A DNA stretch of 64,000 nucleotides from positions 25,581 through 89,580 of the forward strand of contig JACRCX010000069.1 of assembly GCA_016218815.1 (NCBI GenBank). The letters are read 5' to 3'. Made by a program: the position numbers and the translations under genes. The stretch comes from Deltaproteobacteria bacterium. Its GTDB lineage: Bacteria; Myxococcota_A; Polyangia; DRWM01; JAAZOP01. The notes beneath the pieces are model-generated. The model had not been told where the DNA came from. It saw only the letters and a list, made by a program, of their open reading frames with translations, and searched no databases. Positions 27,699 through 35,577 of the stretch are shown piece after piece; positions within the stretch are counted from its first letter, which is position 1; each line of letters starts with the position of its first letter.

Positions 27699-28697
27699 AT
27701 GGTCGAGGAGCACGGGCAGGCGGCGGCGAAACCCAAGGAGAAGGCCGACGAGGAGAAGGGGCTCGATCTGTTCGAGCTGTGCAGCGCGACGCTGCTCGGA
27801 CTGGCGGCGATCGGCGGCGCCTGGTCGGCATACCAGGGCGACCTGTGGGGCGGCCAGTCGGTCGAGGCGTACGGCGAGGCGGCGACGATGACGACGCAGG
27901 CGGCGGGGGAGGCGACGACCAAGGCGACCTCGGTCGCGGCCGAGGCGACGAAGAAGATGACCGAGGTCTCCGCCGCGGTGGCGACGCAGACCACGGGGAT
28001 CTCGGGCGAGGCCGCGGTGGCGACGACGCAGGCGTCGACGGAGTTCGGCCTGCAGATCACCGTCATGGCCCGCGACTCGGCGCTGGACATCGACGCCAAG
28101 AAGCTGCTGTTCGAGGCGGCGACGACGCGCGATCGGACGACGGCCGAGCGCCAGTTCACGGTGGCGAAATACCTCTACACGCAGCAGCTCAGCGACGAGG
28201 CGTACCAGTCGCTCGGCCTGCCCGCGGAGTTCCGGACCGAGGACCAGGAGAAGGCGTTCGAGATCCCGCTGGAGGCACTGGCGGCGGCGGCGGACAAGGA
28301 AGTGGCGACGGACGCCTACATCGAGTCGATGCTGGGCCCCGCGGTCCAGAAGTTCGAGGCGGCGGAGACGGGGCTGTCGGAGGGCTTCGCGGCGGCGACC
28401 AAGACGCTGACCGACGGTTTCGGCGAGGCGGCGACGGGCCTGACCGACGGCTTCACGGCGGCCAACGCGATGCTGACCGGCGGGTTCGCCAAGGCGGGCA
28501 AGCGCTTCGACGAGGGGCGGGACGCGAACAACACGGGCGACAAGTTCGGCCTCGATTCGATCTTCTACACCGTCTGCCTCTTCCTGGCCGGCATCGCGCT
28601 CGTCTTCAAGACCAAGGTCCGCTGGGCCTTCTTCGCGATCGGCCTGACGAGCTTCGTCGGCGCCACCGCCTACCTGTTCACGATCCCGTGGGCCTGA
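27699..28697 (+). CDS. Membrane protein with Ala-rich helical hendecad repeats
   Basis: 332-aa protein of unrecognised family. A charged N-terminus leads to a first transmembrane helix (about residues 26-44, SATLLGLAAIGGAWSAYQG). A long Ala/Thr/Glu-rich helical region follows (about 60-260), including consecutive 11-residue units of the form LTDGFGEAATG, LTDGFTAANAM and LTGGFAKAGKR. Two further hydrophobic helices end the protein (IFYTVCLFLAGIALVF and WAFFAIGLTSFVGATAYLF). A strong ACGGAGGAGGCAGCA precedes the ATG. The pattern suggests an inner-membrane protein with a long coiled or amphipathic helix. The function is unknown; it may be co-transcribed with the SurA_N-like gene, 37 nt upstream. 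Confidence 0.75.
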   Translation: MVEEHGQAAAKPKEKADEEKGLDLFELCSATLLGLAAIGGAWSAYQGDLWGGQSVEAYGEAATMTTQAAGEATTKATSVAAEATKKMTEVSAAVATQTTGISGEAAVATTQASTEFGLQITVMARDSALDIDAKKLLFEAATTRDRTTAERQFTVAKYLYTQQLSDEAYQSLGLPAEFRTEDQEKAFEIPLEALAAAADKEVATDAYIESMLGPAVQKFEAAETGLSEGFAAATKTLTDGFGEAATGLTDGFTAANAMLTGGFAKAGKRFDEGRDANNTGDKFGLDSIFYTVCLFLAGIALVFKTKVRWAFFAIGLTSFVGATAYLFTIPWA

Positions 28698-28748
28698 GCG
28701 ATCAACGCCGCGGTTGGTGACGACGCGCCAGGCTTCTCGGACCGGATA

Positions 28749-28881
28749 GGGAGAGGTGGAGAGTGCCGACTGGAGAGTGGGCGAGGTGCCGTGGTGTAGA
28801 TGCCGTGGCGCGGCGGAGCGCCGCGCCACGGCACTTGCACCCGAACCCTCCCCACCTCTCCAGCCGATCTCTCCACCTCTC
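28749..28881. repeat. Compound palindromic intergenic repeat
   Basis: GGGAGAGGTGGAGAG at 28749-28763 is mirrored by CTCTCCACCTCTCC near 28869-28882. Between them is a very stable hairpin at 28801-28833 (15-bp perfect arms TGCCGTGGCGCGGCG, loop GAG). A shorter hairpin at 28900-28915 (CGGGGC, GGCA, GCCCCG) lies just outside. No gene. Confidence 0.75.
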
Positions 28882-28955
28882 CTCGTCCGAAGCGGGGTGC
28901 GGGGCGGCAGCCCCGCCCGGCTGCGGACGCCGCCCGCTCATTGGACGACGCTCGC

Positions 28956-29180
28956 CTACTGGTTGGCGTAGCTGTTGGAGGCGCCGCAGTCGGGGCAGGT
29001 CCAGGTCACGAAGTTGCAGGTCATCCCCCAGGCGTTCTCGTCCATGCAATCCTGGCAGATGCCGAAACCGCACTTGCAGCTCCAGCAGAACGCGATCTGA
29101 CGGCGGCAGCAGCAGCACTCGTACTCGCGCTTCCGTCGCCGGGGACGTGGGCTGTCGGGTGCAGTCGGCTCGTCCGGCAT
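28956..29180 (-). CDS. Cys-rich mini protein (zinc-ribbon-like)
   Basis: 74-aa protein. After a basic N-terminus it has a run of four Cys (YECCCCRRQ), then CWSCKCGFGICQDCM, a central WGMTCNFVTWTCPDC and a C-terminal SNSYANQ: 12 Cys in about 50 residues, consistent with two or three zinc-binding knuckles. I recall similar short CGFGICQxCM/WGMTC proteins in deltaproteobacteria, but no function is established. The start at ATG 29180 is preferred; the GTG at 29240 would add a basic, low-complexity extension. Its neighbours are a sulfotransferase (divergent) and a compound repeat. It could be a metal sensor or a DNA/RNA-binding finger. Confidence 0.6.
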   Translation of the reverse strand: MPDEPTAPDSPRPRRRKREYECCCCRRQIAFCWSCKCGFGICQDCMDENAWGMTCNFVTWTCPDCGASNSYANQ

Positions 29181-29326
29181 CGGGTCCCAGCCTCCTCGCC
29201 GGGCCGCCGACCGATACCACGCACCGCGCGGCCGCGCCACCTCCCATTTCTTCGTTTCGGCGGCGAGTCGTGCTACGCCCGGGCTGGGAGTCCGCGATGG
29301 AGACCTCGCGGACGGGAGGTGGAGCG

Positions 29327-30340
29327 ATGACGATCCGCATGCTCTTCGTGATCGGCGCGCCGCGTTCGGGAACGACGATGCTCGAGCGCATGCTGTCGGC
29401 GCATTCGCAGATCCAGGGAGGGCCGGAGCCGCACCTGCTGACGCCGCTGGCGCACCTGGGTGTCTGGGCCAAGGTGGACAAGGCGCCCTACGACCACATC
29501 CTGGCGGCGGAGTCGCAAAAACTGTTCGTGGACCAGCTCCCGCGCAAGGAGCAGGACTACTGGGACGCGTGTCGGGCGTACTGCGACGTCATCTACGGGC
29601 GGTATCTGCAGCCGAGCGGCAAGCCGATCTGTCTGGACAAGACGCCGGCGTACGGCTTGATCCTGCCGTTCATGGCCAAGGTCTTCCCGGACGGCAAGTA
29701 CGTGGTGCTGACCCGGCATCCCGCGGCGATCTTCTCGTCGTTTGCCAACTCGTTCTTCGACGGCGACTATGCCGAGGCGCACAAGTTCAACCCGATCCTC
29801 GAGCGCTACATCCCCGTGATGGCGGCGTTCCTGCGGCAGACCGAGGTACCGTTCTTCCACGTGAAGTACGAGGAGCTGGTGAGCGCGCCGGAGGCGTGGT
29901 TCGAGCGCATCTGCGGGTACATCGGCGTCCCCTTCGAGCCGCAGGCGATCGAGTACGGCAAGGAGGGGGGCGAGGCGCCGCGCCCGCAGGGTCTGGGCGA
30001 TCCGATCGGCGTCGGGCAGCACAAGCGGCCGTCGAAGGCGTCCTTGGACAAGTGGCCCAAGGAGTTCGCGCAGGACCCGGCGAAGCTGGAGCTGGTGCGC
30101 AAGATGGTGGAGCGGATCGACCCCGAGGACCTGCGGACGTTCGGCTACGAGTCCGCGGACCTCTGGAAGCCGATGGAGTCGGTGAAGGCCGGCAAGCCGC
30201 CCAAGCCGCCCAAGCTGACGCGCTACCGTCTGGAGCGCAAGATGATCATCCACCTCCGCAACCACGCGCAGCAGGCCGGCCCCTTCCGCCGCCTGCTGGA
30301 GAAGGCCCGGCTGGCGTGTGACGTGCTGTTGCGGGAGTAG
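29327..30340 (+). CDS. Sulfotransferase family protein
   Basis: 337-aa PAPS-dependent sulfotransferase. The 5'-phosphosulfate-binding loop is GAPRSGTTMLERML at about residues 10-23, with Arg and Thr positioned as usual. The 3'-phosphate-binding region appears as VVLTRHPAAIFSSF (about residue 130), a canonical RxP-x-S pattern. Length and order fit bacterial sulfotransferase_3-type proteins acting on glycans, lipids or proteins. GGGAGGTGGAG precedes the ATG at 29327. It stands alone; the Cys-rich mini protein is divergent from it. The sulfate acceptor is unknown. Confidence 0.88.
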   Translation: MTIRMLFVIGAPRSGTTMLERMLSAHSQIQGGPEPHLLTPLAHLGVWAKVDKAPYDHILAAESQKLFVDQLPRKEQDYWDACRAYCDVIYGRYLQPSGKPICLDKTPAYGLILPFMAKVFPDGKYVVLTRHPAAIFSSFANSFFDGDYAEAHKFNPILERYIPVMAAFLRQTEVPFFHVKYEELVSAPEAWFERICGYIGVPFEPQAIEYGKEGGEAPRPQGLGDPIGVGQHKRPSKASLDKWPKEFAQDPAKLELVRKMVERIDPEDLRTFGYESADLWKPMESVKAGKPPKPPKLTRYRLERKMIIHLRNHAQQAGPFRRLLEKARLACDVLLRE

Positions 30341-30379
30341 GGACGTCCGACCCTGCTGTCCTTGACGTCGCGCGCAGGT

Positions 30380-31493
30380 CTACATCCAGTGGAATGCGCT
30401 GCCGTCCCACCGCAGAAGGAACGGCCGCTGGGGGCACTCTCCGGTCGGTGACACTTCCGTCACTGCCAGGAAGACCTCGCTGGGTGACAGTCCACGCAAG
30501 CGCACAATACGCGTTCCGCCCATGCACGTGGCGCCGTCGGGTGCAGCTGCTGGCGGCCAGTATGCAAGCACGGCGAATCCGGAACCGTCATACCAGCAGC
30601 TCGCCGTTCCTCCCGGCAGCGAACACATCATCCCCGTCGAATCCCCATATTGCCGTGATATCCGATAGGGTGCCGACGTCATGAACACGCCACGACCCAC
30701 CATCCAGCGACATCACCGTCCCGCCGTGCCCCGCTGCGAAAACGTCATCATTGTCCGCCCACAGTCTCGACACGTCGGCCGGGCGAAGCGACGGCAGCCG
30801 TGACCAGGAGATCCCGTCGAAGTGGACCACATCGTCGTCCCAGATGGCGTAGGCAAGATCATCGCGAACCAGAACCAACTCGGCCGGCGTCGCGGAGAAC
30901 TCCGGCCAAGGGCTCACGCTGCCTGCCACGAGAAGGCCAGCACCCGGATCGCGGCCCCAGAGGACGAGTGCGTCGCCCCGATAGCCTGCGAGGAAGAGTC
31001 CACACCCGCCGGCGTACGTTCCTCCCTCATCCACGCACAACGTCCGGTAGCTCTCCGTCCATCCATCCCCGTCATTGTTCCAGATCGTCAGCCACTCACC
31101 GAGGAAGTGCCCTCCGGATGTGGTACGCTCCCATTCCGCCCACCCGAAAAGCTCGGAGACGCCTCGTTCGGCATCCACCCAGATGTCGTAGGGCCAACAG
31201 TCTGGGAACTCGGGACTCGGCGCGGCGGCGCGGCTGCAATCAGTGATGCCCGGCGGGGTCCACGGCACCTCCCCGTCGCGCCAACCCCCCTCGCCCAACC
31301 CCTCGACTTCCGGCGCCCATCGTGCGCCATCTGCTACGTCGCTGTCGAGCCGCGTGGCCAGATCGCAGCCAACGACGACGCACAGGGCAAGGAGCATTCC
31401 GGCGGCGCACAGGGCTCGCGCAACAGCGCCACGTCTGCACACCCTCACGCCCACTCGGGACCCCAACTCCTCGTCCCGACGCTCATCGAGCAC
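30380..31493 (-). pseudogene. Frameshifted lipoprotein with Trp/Gly beta-propeller-like repeats
   Basis: One coding sequence split between two frames. The upstream frame carries a lipoprotein signal (AAGMLLALCVVVGC), then repeated DDVVHFDGISWSRL and DDVFAAGHGGTVMSLDG units, a seven-bladed-like pattern, and stops at 30588 right after FAAGRNGELLV. The continuation WYDGSGFAVLAYW and the C-terminus (LRWDGSAFHWM) are in the next frame to 30380. A single-base indel near GAGCTGCTGGTATGA would restore one ORF. This could be a real decay event, programmed shift, or sequencing error. The exact start (GTG 31493, 31454 or 31448) is unclear; the 5' end overlaps the next gene by 11 nt. Confidence 0.6.
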
Positions 31494-32271
31494 CGCCGTC
31501 CGTGAGTTCAGCGAGCGACATCCCGGACCGCGCGAAGTAGACTTCCACATCAAGATCCTCCCATCCATCGAGTCTAATCATCGCCGTCCCGCGGTCGGTC
31601 CACGCCGGGGTCCCGGCGATTGCGGGCTCGAATGCCTCCCGCGACTGAACGGAGTCGAAGGCGACCTCCACGCGGCACAGGGACTGTCCGCATTCAACGC
31701 TCTTGAGCGAGGCGCCAGTAGTTTCCTCTAGCAGGAACCAGTCCTCCACACCAGACTCCATCGCCGGTGCCCAGTCGGGATCCTTCGTCTCGCGCTCGAG
31801 GGCTGCGTCCAGGGCAATCGCGGTCCGCCGCTCCTGTTCCAGGACCTCAGCCTCGGTCGGTAGCGCCTGCGCCGTCTGCTCGGCCTGCCTGCCGTCGCCC
31901 CCGGCGTCCGCGATGAGAGCTGTCACCTTCCCTTGAATCGCCCCACCTTCCCCACCCCCGAATGCTGCCGCATTCTGAACCGGACGTTCCGCATTGGCAA
32001 CCATGTCCCGGAGGACGTCGATCAACACGGCCTGGTCGCCCTCCAGGCGTGCCAGTCGTCTTGAAAGACGGTCCGACATGGAGGTGCTTGAGATTGACCG
32101 AGGCTCACCATGCCCCGCCTGATGGTGCTCCGGTGCCTCCGGTTCCAATGCCGGGCCGCGTCCGGCAGGTTTGTCGGCAGGCGACGAAGGCCAAGCGATC
32201 CACAGGATGGCGCCGGCGGCAACCATCAAGGTGCCGACAACCCCTGCAATTCGGGTGGTACCGCGTCGCAC
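31483..32271 (-). CDS. Single-pass membrane-anchored protein of unknown function
   Basis: 262-aa protein with an N-terminal signal-anchor helix (IAGVVGTLMVAAGAILWIAW), a Pro/Glu-rich linker, a coiled-coil-like segment (about residues 65-90), and a C-terminal extracytoplasmic domain containing SLKSVECGQSLCRVEVAF with two Cys likely to be disulfide-linked. This C-terminal pattern is seen in uncharacterised myxobacterial-type proteins. Start GTG 32271 follows the secreted-protein stop by 18 nt, with GGGAGAG upstream, so the two are probably one transcript. No enzymatic motif is visible. Confidence 0.7.
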   Translation of the reverse strand: MRRGTTRIAGVVGTLMVAAGAILWIAWPSSPADKPAGRGPALEPEAPEHHQAGHGEPRSISSTSMSDRLSRRLARLEGDQAVLIDVLRDMVANAERPVQNAAAFGGGEGGAIQGKVTALIADAGGDGRQAEQTAQALPTEAEVLEQERRTAIALDAALERETKDPDWAPAMESGVEDWFLLEETTGASLKSVECGQSLCRVEVAFDSVQSREAFEPAIAGTPAWTDRGTAMIRLDGWEDLDVEVYFARSGMSLAELTDGGAR

Positions 32272-32289
32272 CGGTGCCCGGCTCTCCCG

Positions 32290-32784
32290 CTAACAGTTCT
32301 CGTCGATTGCGTACCCCACGACGGCCGACCGGTTGCCGGAGTACTTCGCGGGGACGGAACAACTGATGTATCGGACGAGGTAGGATGGGGTCGTGTCGGG
32401 TGCGTCGAGCGTCTTCTGCACCGGGCCTTCGATGCCCGACGTTGTCGCCGCGTCCCCGTAGTACGTCGACCCCGTGACAGCGTTCCGATTGACCAGGGAA
32501 CAGGAGAAATTGGTGGAGCTGTTCCTGTCCCACAACACGATCCAACTGTCGTTTTGGAGGCCATAGCAGTCCAAGGTGGTAGCGCAGATGAACGAGTGGG
32601 TGTACGCGTCATCATTCTGAGCACCGCTCGAATCGTAGTACAGCGTGCTCGATGAGACGACTCCTGACTCCACGCAGAGGATGCCCGAGTAGGTCTTGAG
32701 GTCGACTTCCGACTGCGCCGATGTCGCCATGAACAGGCAGGCACCCGCCACACACACCAGAATCACCAGACGTACACGACTCAT
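32290..32784 (-). CDS. Small secreted protein of unknown function
   Basis: 164-aa exported protein. Signal peptide VILVCVAGACLFMATSAQS is followed by a Ser/Thr/Asn-rich domain with four or five spaced Cys (ILCVESG, FICATTLDCYG, FSCSLV, ISCSVP) and repeated aromatic YYD/YYG units. No known domain is recognised. A GGGAGGAGGGACA ribosome site precedes the ATG. Codons are visibly less GC-biased than in surrounding genes, so it may be of different origin. Confidence 0.7.
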   Translation of the reverse strand: MSRVRLVILVCVAGACLFMATSAQSEVDLKTYSGILCVESGVVSSSTLYYDSSGAQNDDAYTHSFICATTLDCYGLQNDSWIVLWDRNSSTNFSCSLVNRNAVTGSTYYGDAATTSGIEGPVQKTLDAPDTTPSYLVRYISCSVPAKYSGNRSAVVGYAIDENC

Positions 32785-33085
32785 CTTGTCCCTCCTCCCG
32801 TGCGCGGTGAGAGCACACCAGCATCCCGCCGACGACCGCCGATGGAAGCCGGCACCACGCTCGGCTCCACGGCGCCCGGATCATCACGCCGGTCAACGGC
32901 GAATTCCCGGGCTGGGGCAACCGATGTGCTGCGGTTGGTCAGGCCGGTACGCACCACCCGCTGCCCACGCCTATTAGTCCCTCCTTCTCCGGAATCCTGA
33001 CACGGAATCGACGGGTCCTTCCGGACCACCCTGGATCCGCGCGATCCCGGCGGGGCGTCGAGCCGCGCGCGACGACCAAGCGTGG
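32785..33085. other. 301-nt gap with no supported gene
   Basis: It lies between the secreted protein and the sigma factor stop codon. Open frames cross it, but none has a credible start, ribosome site or protein-like composition. No repeat or terminator was recognised. Confidence 0.4.
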
Positions 33086-33940
33086 CTACGGCCACGGGAA
33101 CCGCGGCTCCGGCGGTGGGGGGGGGGGGGGCGTCCCGGACAGGAACGGGGCAACGAACCGGCGCGCAGACCCGCGATGCAAGCCCCAGGGAGTGAGGCAC
33201 GTAGGAGGGACGGCGGTGCACCAGGCGTAGGTCGCACGCAGGTCGGTGAAAGGACACCCCCCCGCCAGTACGTGGGGTTTCCGCCTGCGGGACGGCTGTA
33301 CCCACCGCAACGCCTCGTGAATCATGATCGCGCCCCGATGCACGTCCTGGTACACCGTGTCGATTGTCAAGCCGAGTTCCTCCGCGACATCCGACGCCGA
33401 TCGACCCCAGATCGTCAGGGCAAGCCAGCACACCACCGGACGAGGGTGCAGAATGACCACGAGTTGAACGGCGGTGGAAACGCAGCACAGCCGGGCCACC
33501 GTGTCTACTTGCTGGTCGGGCGAAGGCCGGACGTCCGCGATGACCACCGCGGGGGCATCATCGAGTACCAACTCTCCTCGGCCCCGGCGCTTGCAGCAGT
33601 CGGCGACGCGGTGCTTGACGATCTGGAAGACCCACGTGGCGAACCCGGCGTCCCCACGGAAATGCCGCAGGCCGAGCGTCGCGTCCGCTGCGATGTCGTG
33701 CACTAGGTCGCCAGGCACGGCAACGCCCACACCGCAGCGCCGGATCATCCGCGGCACGACGCCGAGCAGCCAGGTGTAGACCTCGCGGCAGTCCGCAGGA
33801 TCGCCCCCCGCCGCCGCGCGCAGCGCCTCGACGGAAGGTGTCGGTCTGACCCGTGCCGGACAATCGGCCGCGGCCGGCGCAAGCAACGCTCCTGTCACCT
33901 CGATCGACGTGCGGGACCCTCCCGCTTCGCTGCACGCCAT
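33086..33940 (-). CDS. ECF-type RNA polymerase sigma factor with poly-Pro tail
   Basis: About 284-aa sigma factor of the extracytoplasmic-function group. Region 2 is seen in GDLVHDIAADATLGLRHF then FATWVFQIVKHRVADCC (-10 recognition helix). Region 4 is the helix-turn-helix GRSASDVAEELGLTIDTVY. A Pro-rich C-terminal extension of about 55 residues, ending in PPPPPPPEPRFPWP, is encoded across a 14-G tract on the plus strand. The start at ATG 33940 is supported by TTGGAGAAG; TTG 33949 is possible. No anti-sigma gene is adjacent. Downstream genes on the same strand are exported proteins and a frameshifted lipoprotein. Confidence 0.8.
   Translation of the reverse strand: MACSEAGGSRTSIEVTGALLAPAAADCPARVRPTPSVEALRAAAGGDPADCREVYTWLLGVVPRMIRRCGVGVAVPGDLVHDIAADATLGLRHFRGDAGFATWVFQIVKHRVADCCKRRGRGELVLDDAPAVVIADVRPSPDQQVDTVARLCCVSTAVQLVVILHPRPVVCWLALTIWGRSASDVAEELGLTIDTVYQDVHRGAIMIHEALRWVQPSRRRKPHVLAGGCPFTDLRATYAWCTAVPPTCLTPWGLHRGSARRFVAPFLSGTPPPPPPPEPRFPWP
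33117..33130. repeat. Homopolymer of 14 G inside the sigma factor 3' end
   Basis: An unbroken run of 14 G (C on the coding strand). Slippage by one or two bases would move the tail into another frame and change where translation ends. It may also be a sequencing artefact. Confidence 0.95.
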
Positions 33941-34186
33941 CTTCTCCAACTCCCGCCGTCATCATGGCCGGGTAACTCGCACCGTGTCAAGCATCGCTCG
34001 GATGGCGGGCGGATGGCCGTCGCAATTCCGCACGGGCCGCTAATCCAAGACTTCTGGAAGCCACCGACAGACGGTCGGAGCGCGACTCCACCCGAGATCG
34101 CGGGGCCCGCAGGGAAACTTGGCCCGTGCGAATCGGCCCACCTGATCCCGGTTGGGCGGAACCACAATTGAGACTACCTTGTCGGC
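33941..34186. other. Intergenic region upstream of the sigma factor and remnant ORF
   Basis: It lies between the sigma factor start and the remnant ORF at 34187. No supported gene, repeat or hairpin was seen; shadow frames only. Confidence 0.35.
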
Positions 34187-34438
34187 ATGCGCCGGGTCGT
34201 TCTCACGCCCGCGGCCGCCCGCCGATACAAGCGCCTGGGCGCTGGGGTCCGTAGCATGCTCAAGCAGATGATGGCGGAGTGTCTCGGCCTCGAGGAGCCG
34301 ACGCTGCAAGACCGCAACCGGTCCCGGGTCAGGCGTCTGCTCCTCGCCTAGCGGAGCGACTTCTGGCAACTCTACGATCGAGCCCACGCGGAGGGAGAGC
34401 GACGAGGATTAACGAAACTCGAGGACCTGCCGGACTGA
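34187..34438 (+). pseudogene. Decayed small RelE/ParE-toxin-like ORF with internal stop
   Basis: The frame opens with MRRVVLTPAAARRYKRL and continues LKQMMAECLGLEEPTLQDRN, a pattern like the first helices of RelE/ParE-type toxins. An in-frame TAG at 34349-34351 interrupts it after 54 codons, and the frame then continues SDFWQLYDRAHAEGERRG to a TGA at 34436. No antitoxin-like ORF is visible next to it. It is probably a mutated toxin remnant, or two unrelated fragments; the family call is weak. Confidence 0.3.
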
Positions 34439-34464
34439 CCGCCCGCCCCGACGATTCCAGCGGA

Positions 34465-35577
34465 TCACGGCCCGGGGCCGCTCCACGCCGGCGCCGCCTC
34501 GCGCAACACCTCCTCGCAGGTGTGGGCGTACGGCGTGTCGGCCGGGTAGTCCTTCATCTCGGGGCCAAGCTCCGAGACGGGGAGCGGCAGCGGCGGTTGC
34601 TCGTCGTCGCCGTGCCAGATCCAGAAGCTGCGGCCGTTGAGCGCCTCTTCCAGGTTCCGGGCGAATCCGGTGGCCTCGTCCGCCAGCGCGGGATTATCCG
34701 CAGCGTCCGTCAGGCACAAGTAGGCCAACGTGTGGAAGAACGGCGCACGAAGCTCGGCGGGGCCGCGGCGCGGCCACCACCACCGGGACGCCGCCAGCAT
34801 CGCCAGGTTGAAATGCGCCTCGGGCCGACCGGGATCCCGGCGCACGAGGCGCCGGTACAACCCCGCCGCCCGGTTGCCCTCGCCCTGCCCTGCCATGGCC
34901 GCGGCCCGCAGCAGATCGCCCTCGTACGTCCCCGCCAGCGGCTCCGCGAAATCCAGCGCGCCCTGCCAATCGCCGGCCGCCAAACAGATCGCGGCCAGGT
35001 CGGTGCGCGCCACGACGTCCTCCTCGTCGAACCCGTCGCGAAGCTCGTCGAAGAGCCGCGCCCCGCCGTCCGCGTCGGCGTCGCGCCACGGGGCCGGAGC
35101 CCCGGGCGCCAGCGGACGCAACGGCTTCGCCCCCTGCTCCACGCACGTCCGCGCCTCCTCCCCCGAGGCGTGCGTTCCGGCCACCACGCCGGCGCAGTCC
35201 CGCCAGGCTGCGTCCTTCCATTCGTTCCACGCCGCCAACCCACGCCCGGTCGCCGCCCGGAAACGCTCCTCATCGTCGCTCGCGGGCACGTCGCAGATCG
35301 AGTACGCGTCGCGGACCCCTTCCGCGAGCCCCACGATGCGGTGGTAGGCAGCAATGCGCTCGCCGGGCGAAGCCGCCTCGTCCGCGGCGTCGGCCGTCGC
35401 GCCCTGGAGGTCAGCGATCAGCCGATCGAGCGTTTCTGTCGGCAACGCAGCCGGCTCGTAGCCCCCGCAAGGCTGCGCGGCGGCGGCACGCGAGAGGAAC
35501 CCCATCGCCAGGAACAGGAGCAGAACCGTGGCGCGATTCATGCGGAGGTCGACGAGAGGGCGGCGTCGGGGATTCAT
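34465..35577 (-). CDS. Exported helical/TPR-like protein
   Basis: About 370-aa exported protein. The signal core is ATVLLLFLAMGFLSRAAAAQ. A helical region and a likely TPR pair follow (residues about 225-290: DLAAICLAAGDWQGALDFAEPLAGTY then AGLYRRLVRRDPGRPEAHFNLAM). Several Trp/Arg residues precede a short C-terminal domain with a CEEVLREAAPAW end. The ATG at 35577 overlaps the upstream stop as ATGA; ATG 35541 would also give a normal signal peptide. TPR proteins scaffold envelope complexes, but no partner is known here. Confidence 0.75.
   Translation of the reverse strand: MNPRRRPLVDLRMNRATVLLLFLAMGFLSRAAAAQPCGGYEPAALPTETLDRLIADLQGATADAADEAASPGERIAAYHRIVGLAEGVRDAYSICDVPASDDEERFRAATGRGLAAWNEWKDAAWRDCAGVVAGTHASGEEARTCVEQGAKPLRPLAPGAPAPWRDADADGGARLFDELRDGFDEEDVVARTDLAAICLAAGDWQGALDFAEPLAGTYEGDLLRAAAMAGQGEGNRAAGLYRRLVRRDPGRPEAHFNLAMLAASRWWWPRRGPAELRAPFFHTLAYLCLTDAADNPALADEATGFARNLEEALNGRSFWIWHGDDEQPPLPLPVSELGPEMKDYPADTPYAHTCEEVLREAAPAWSGPGP

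Noticed and set aside
32781..33488. 235-aa minus-strand frame overlapping the sigma factor 3' end
   Set aside because: Low-complexity Arg/Pro/Gly-rich composition and no ribosome site; a frame that shifts in and out at the G-tract.
34040..34387. Minus-strand 115-aa frame opposite the toxin-like remnant, considered as an antitoxin
   Set aside because: No helix-turn-helix or antitoxin-like pattern; probably a shadow of the plus-strand remnant.
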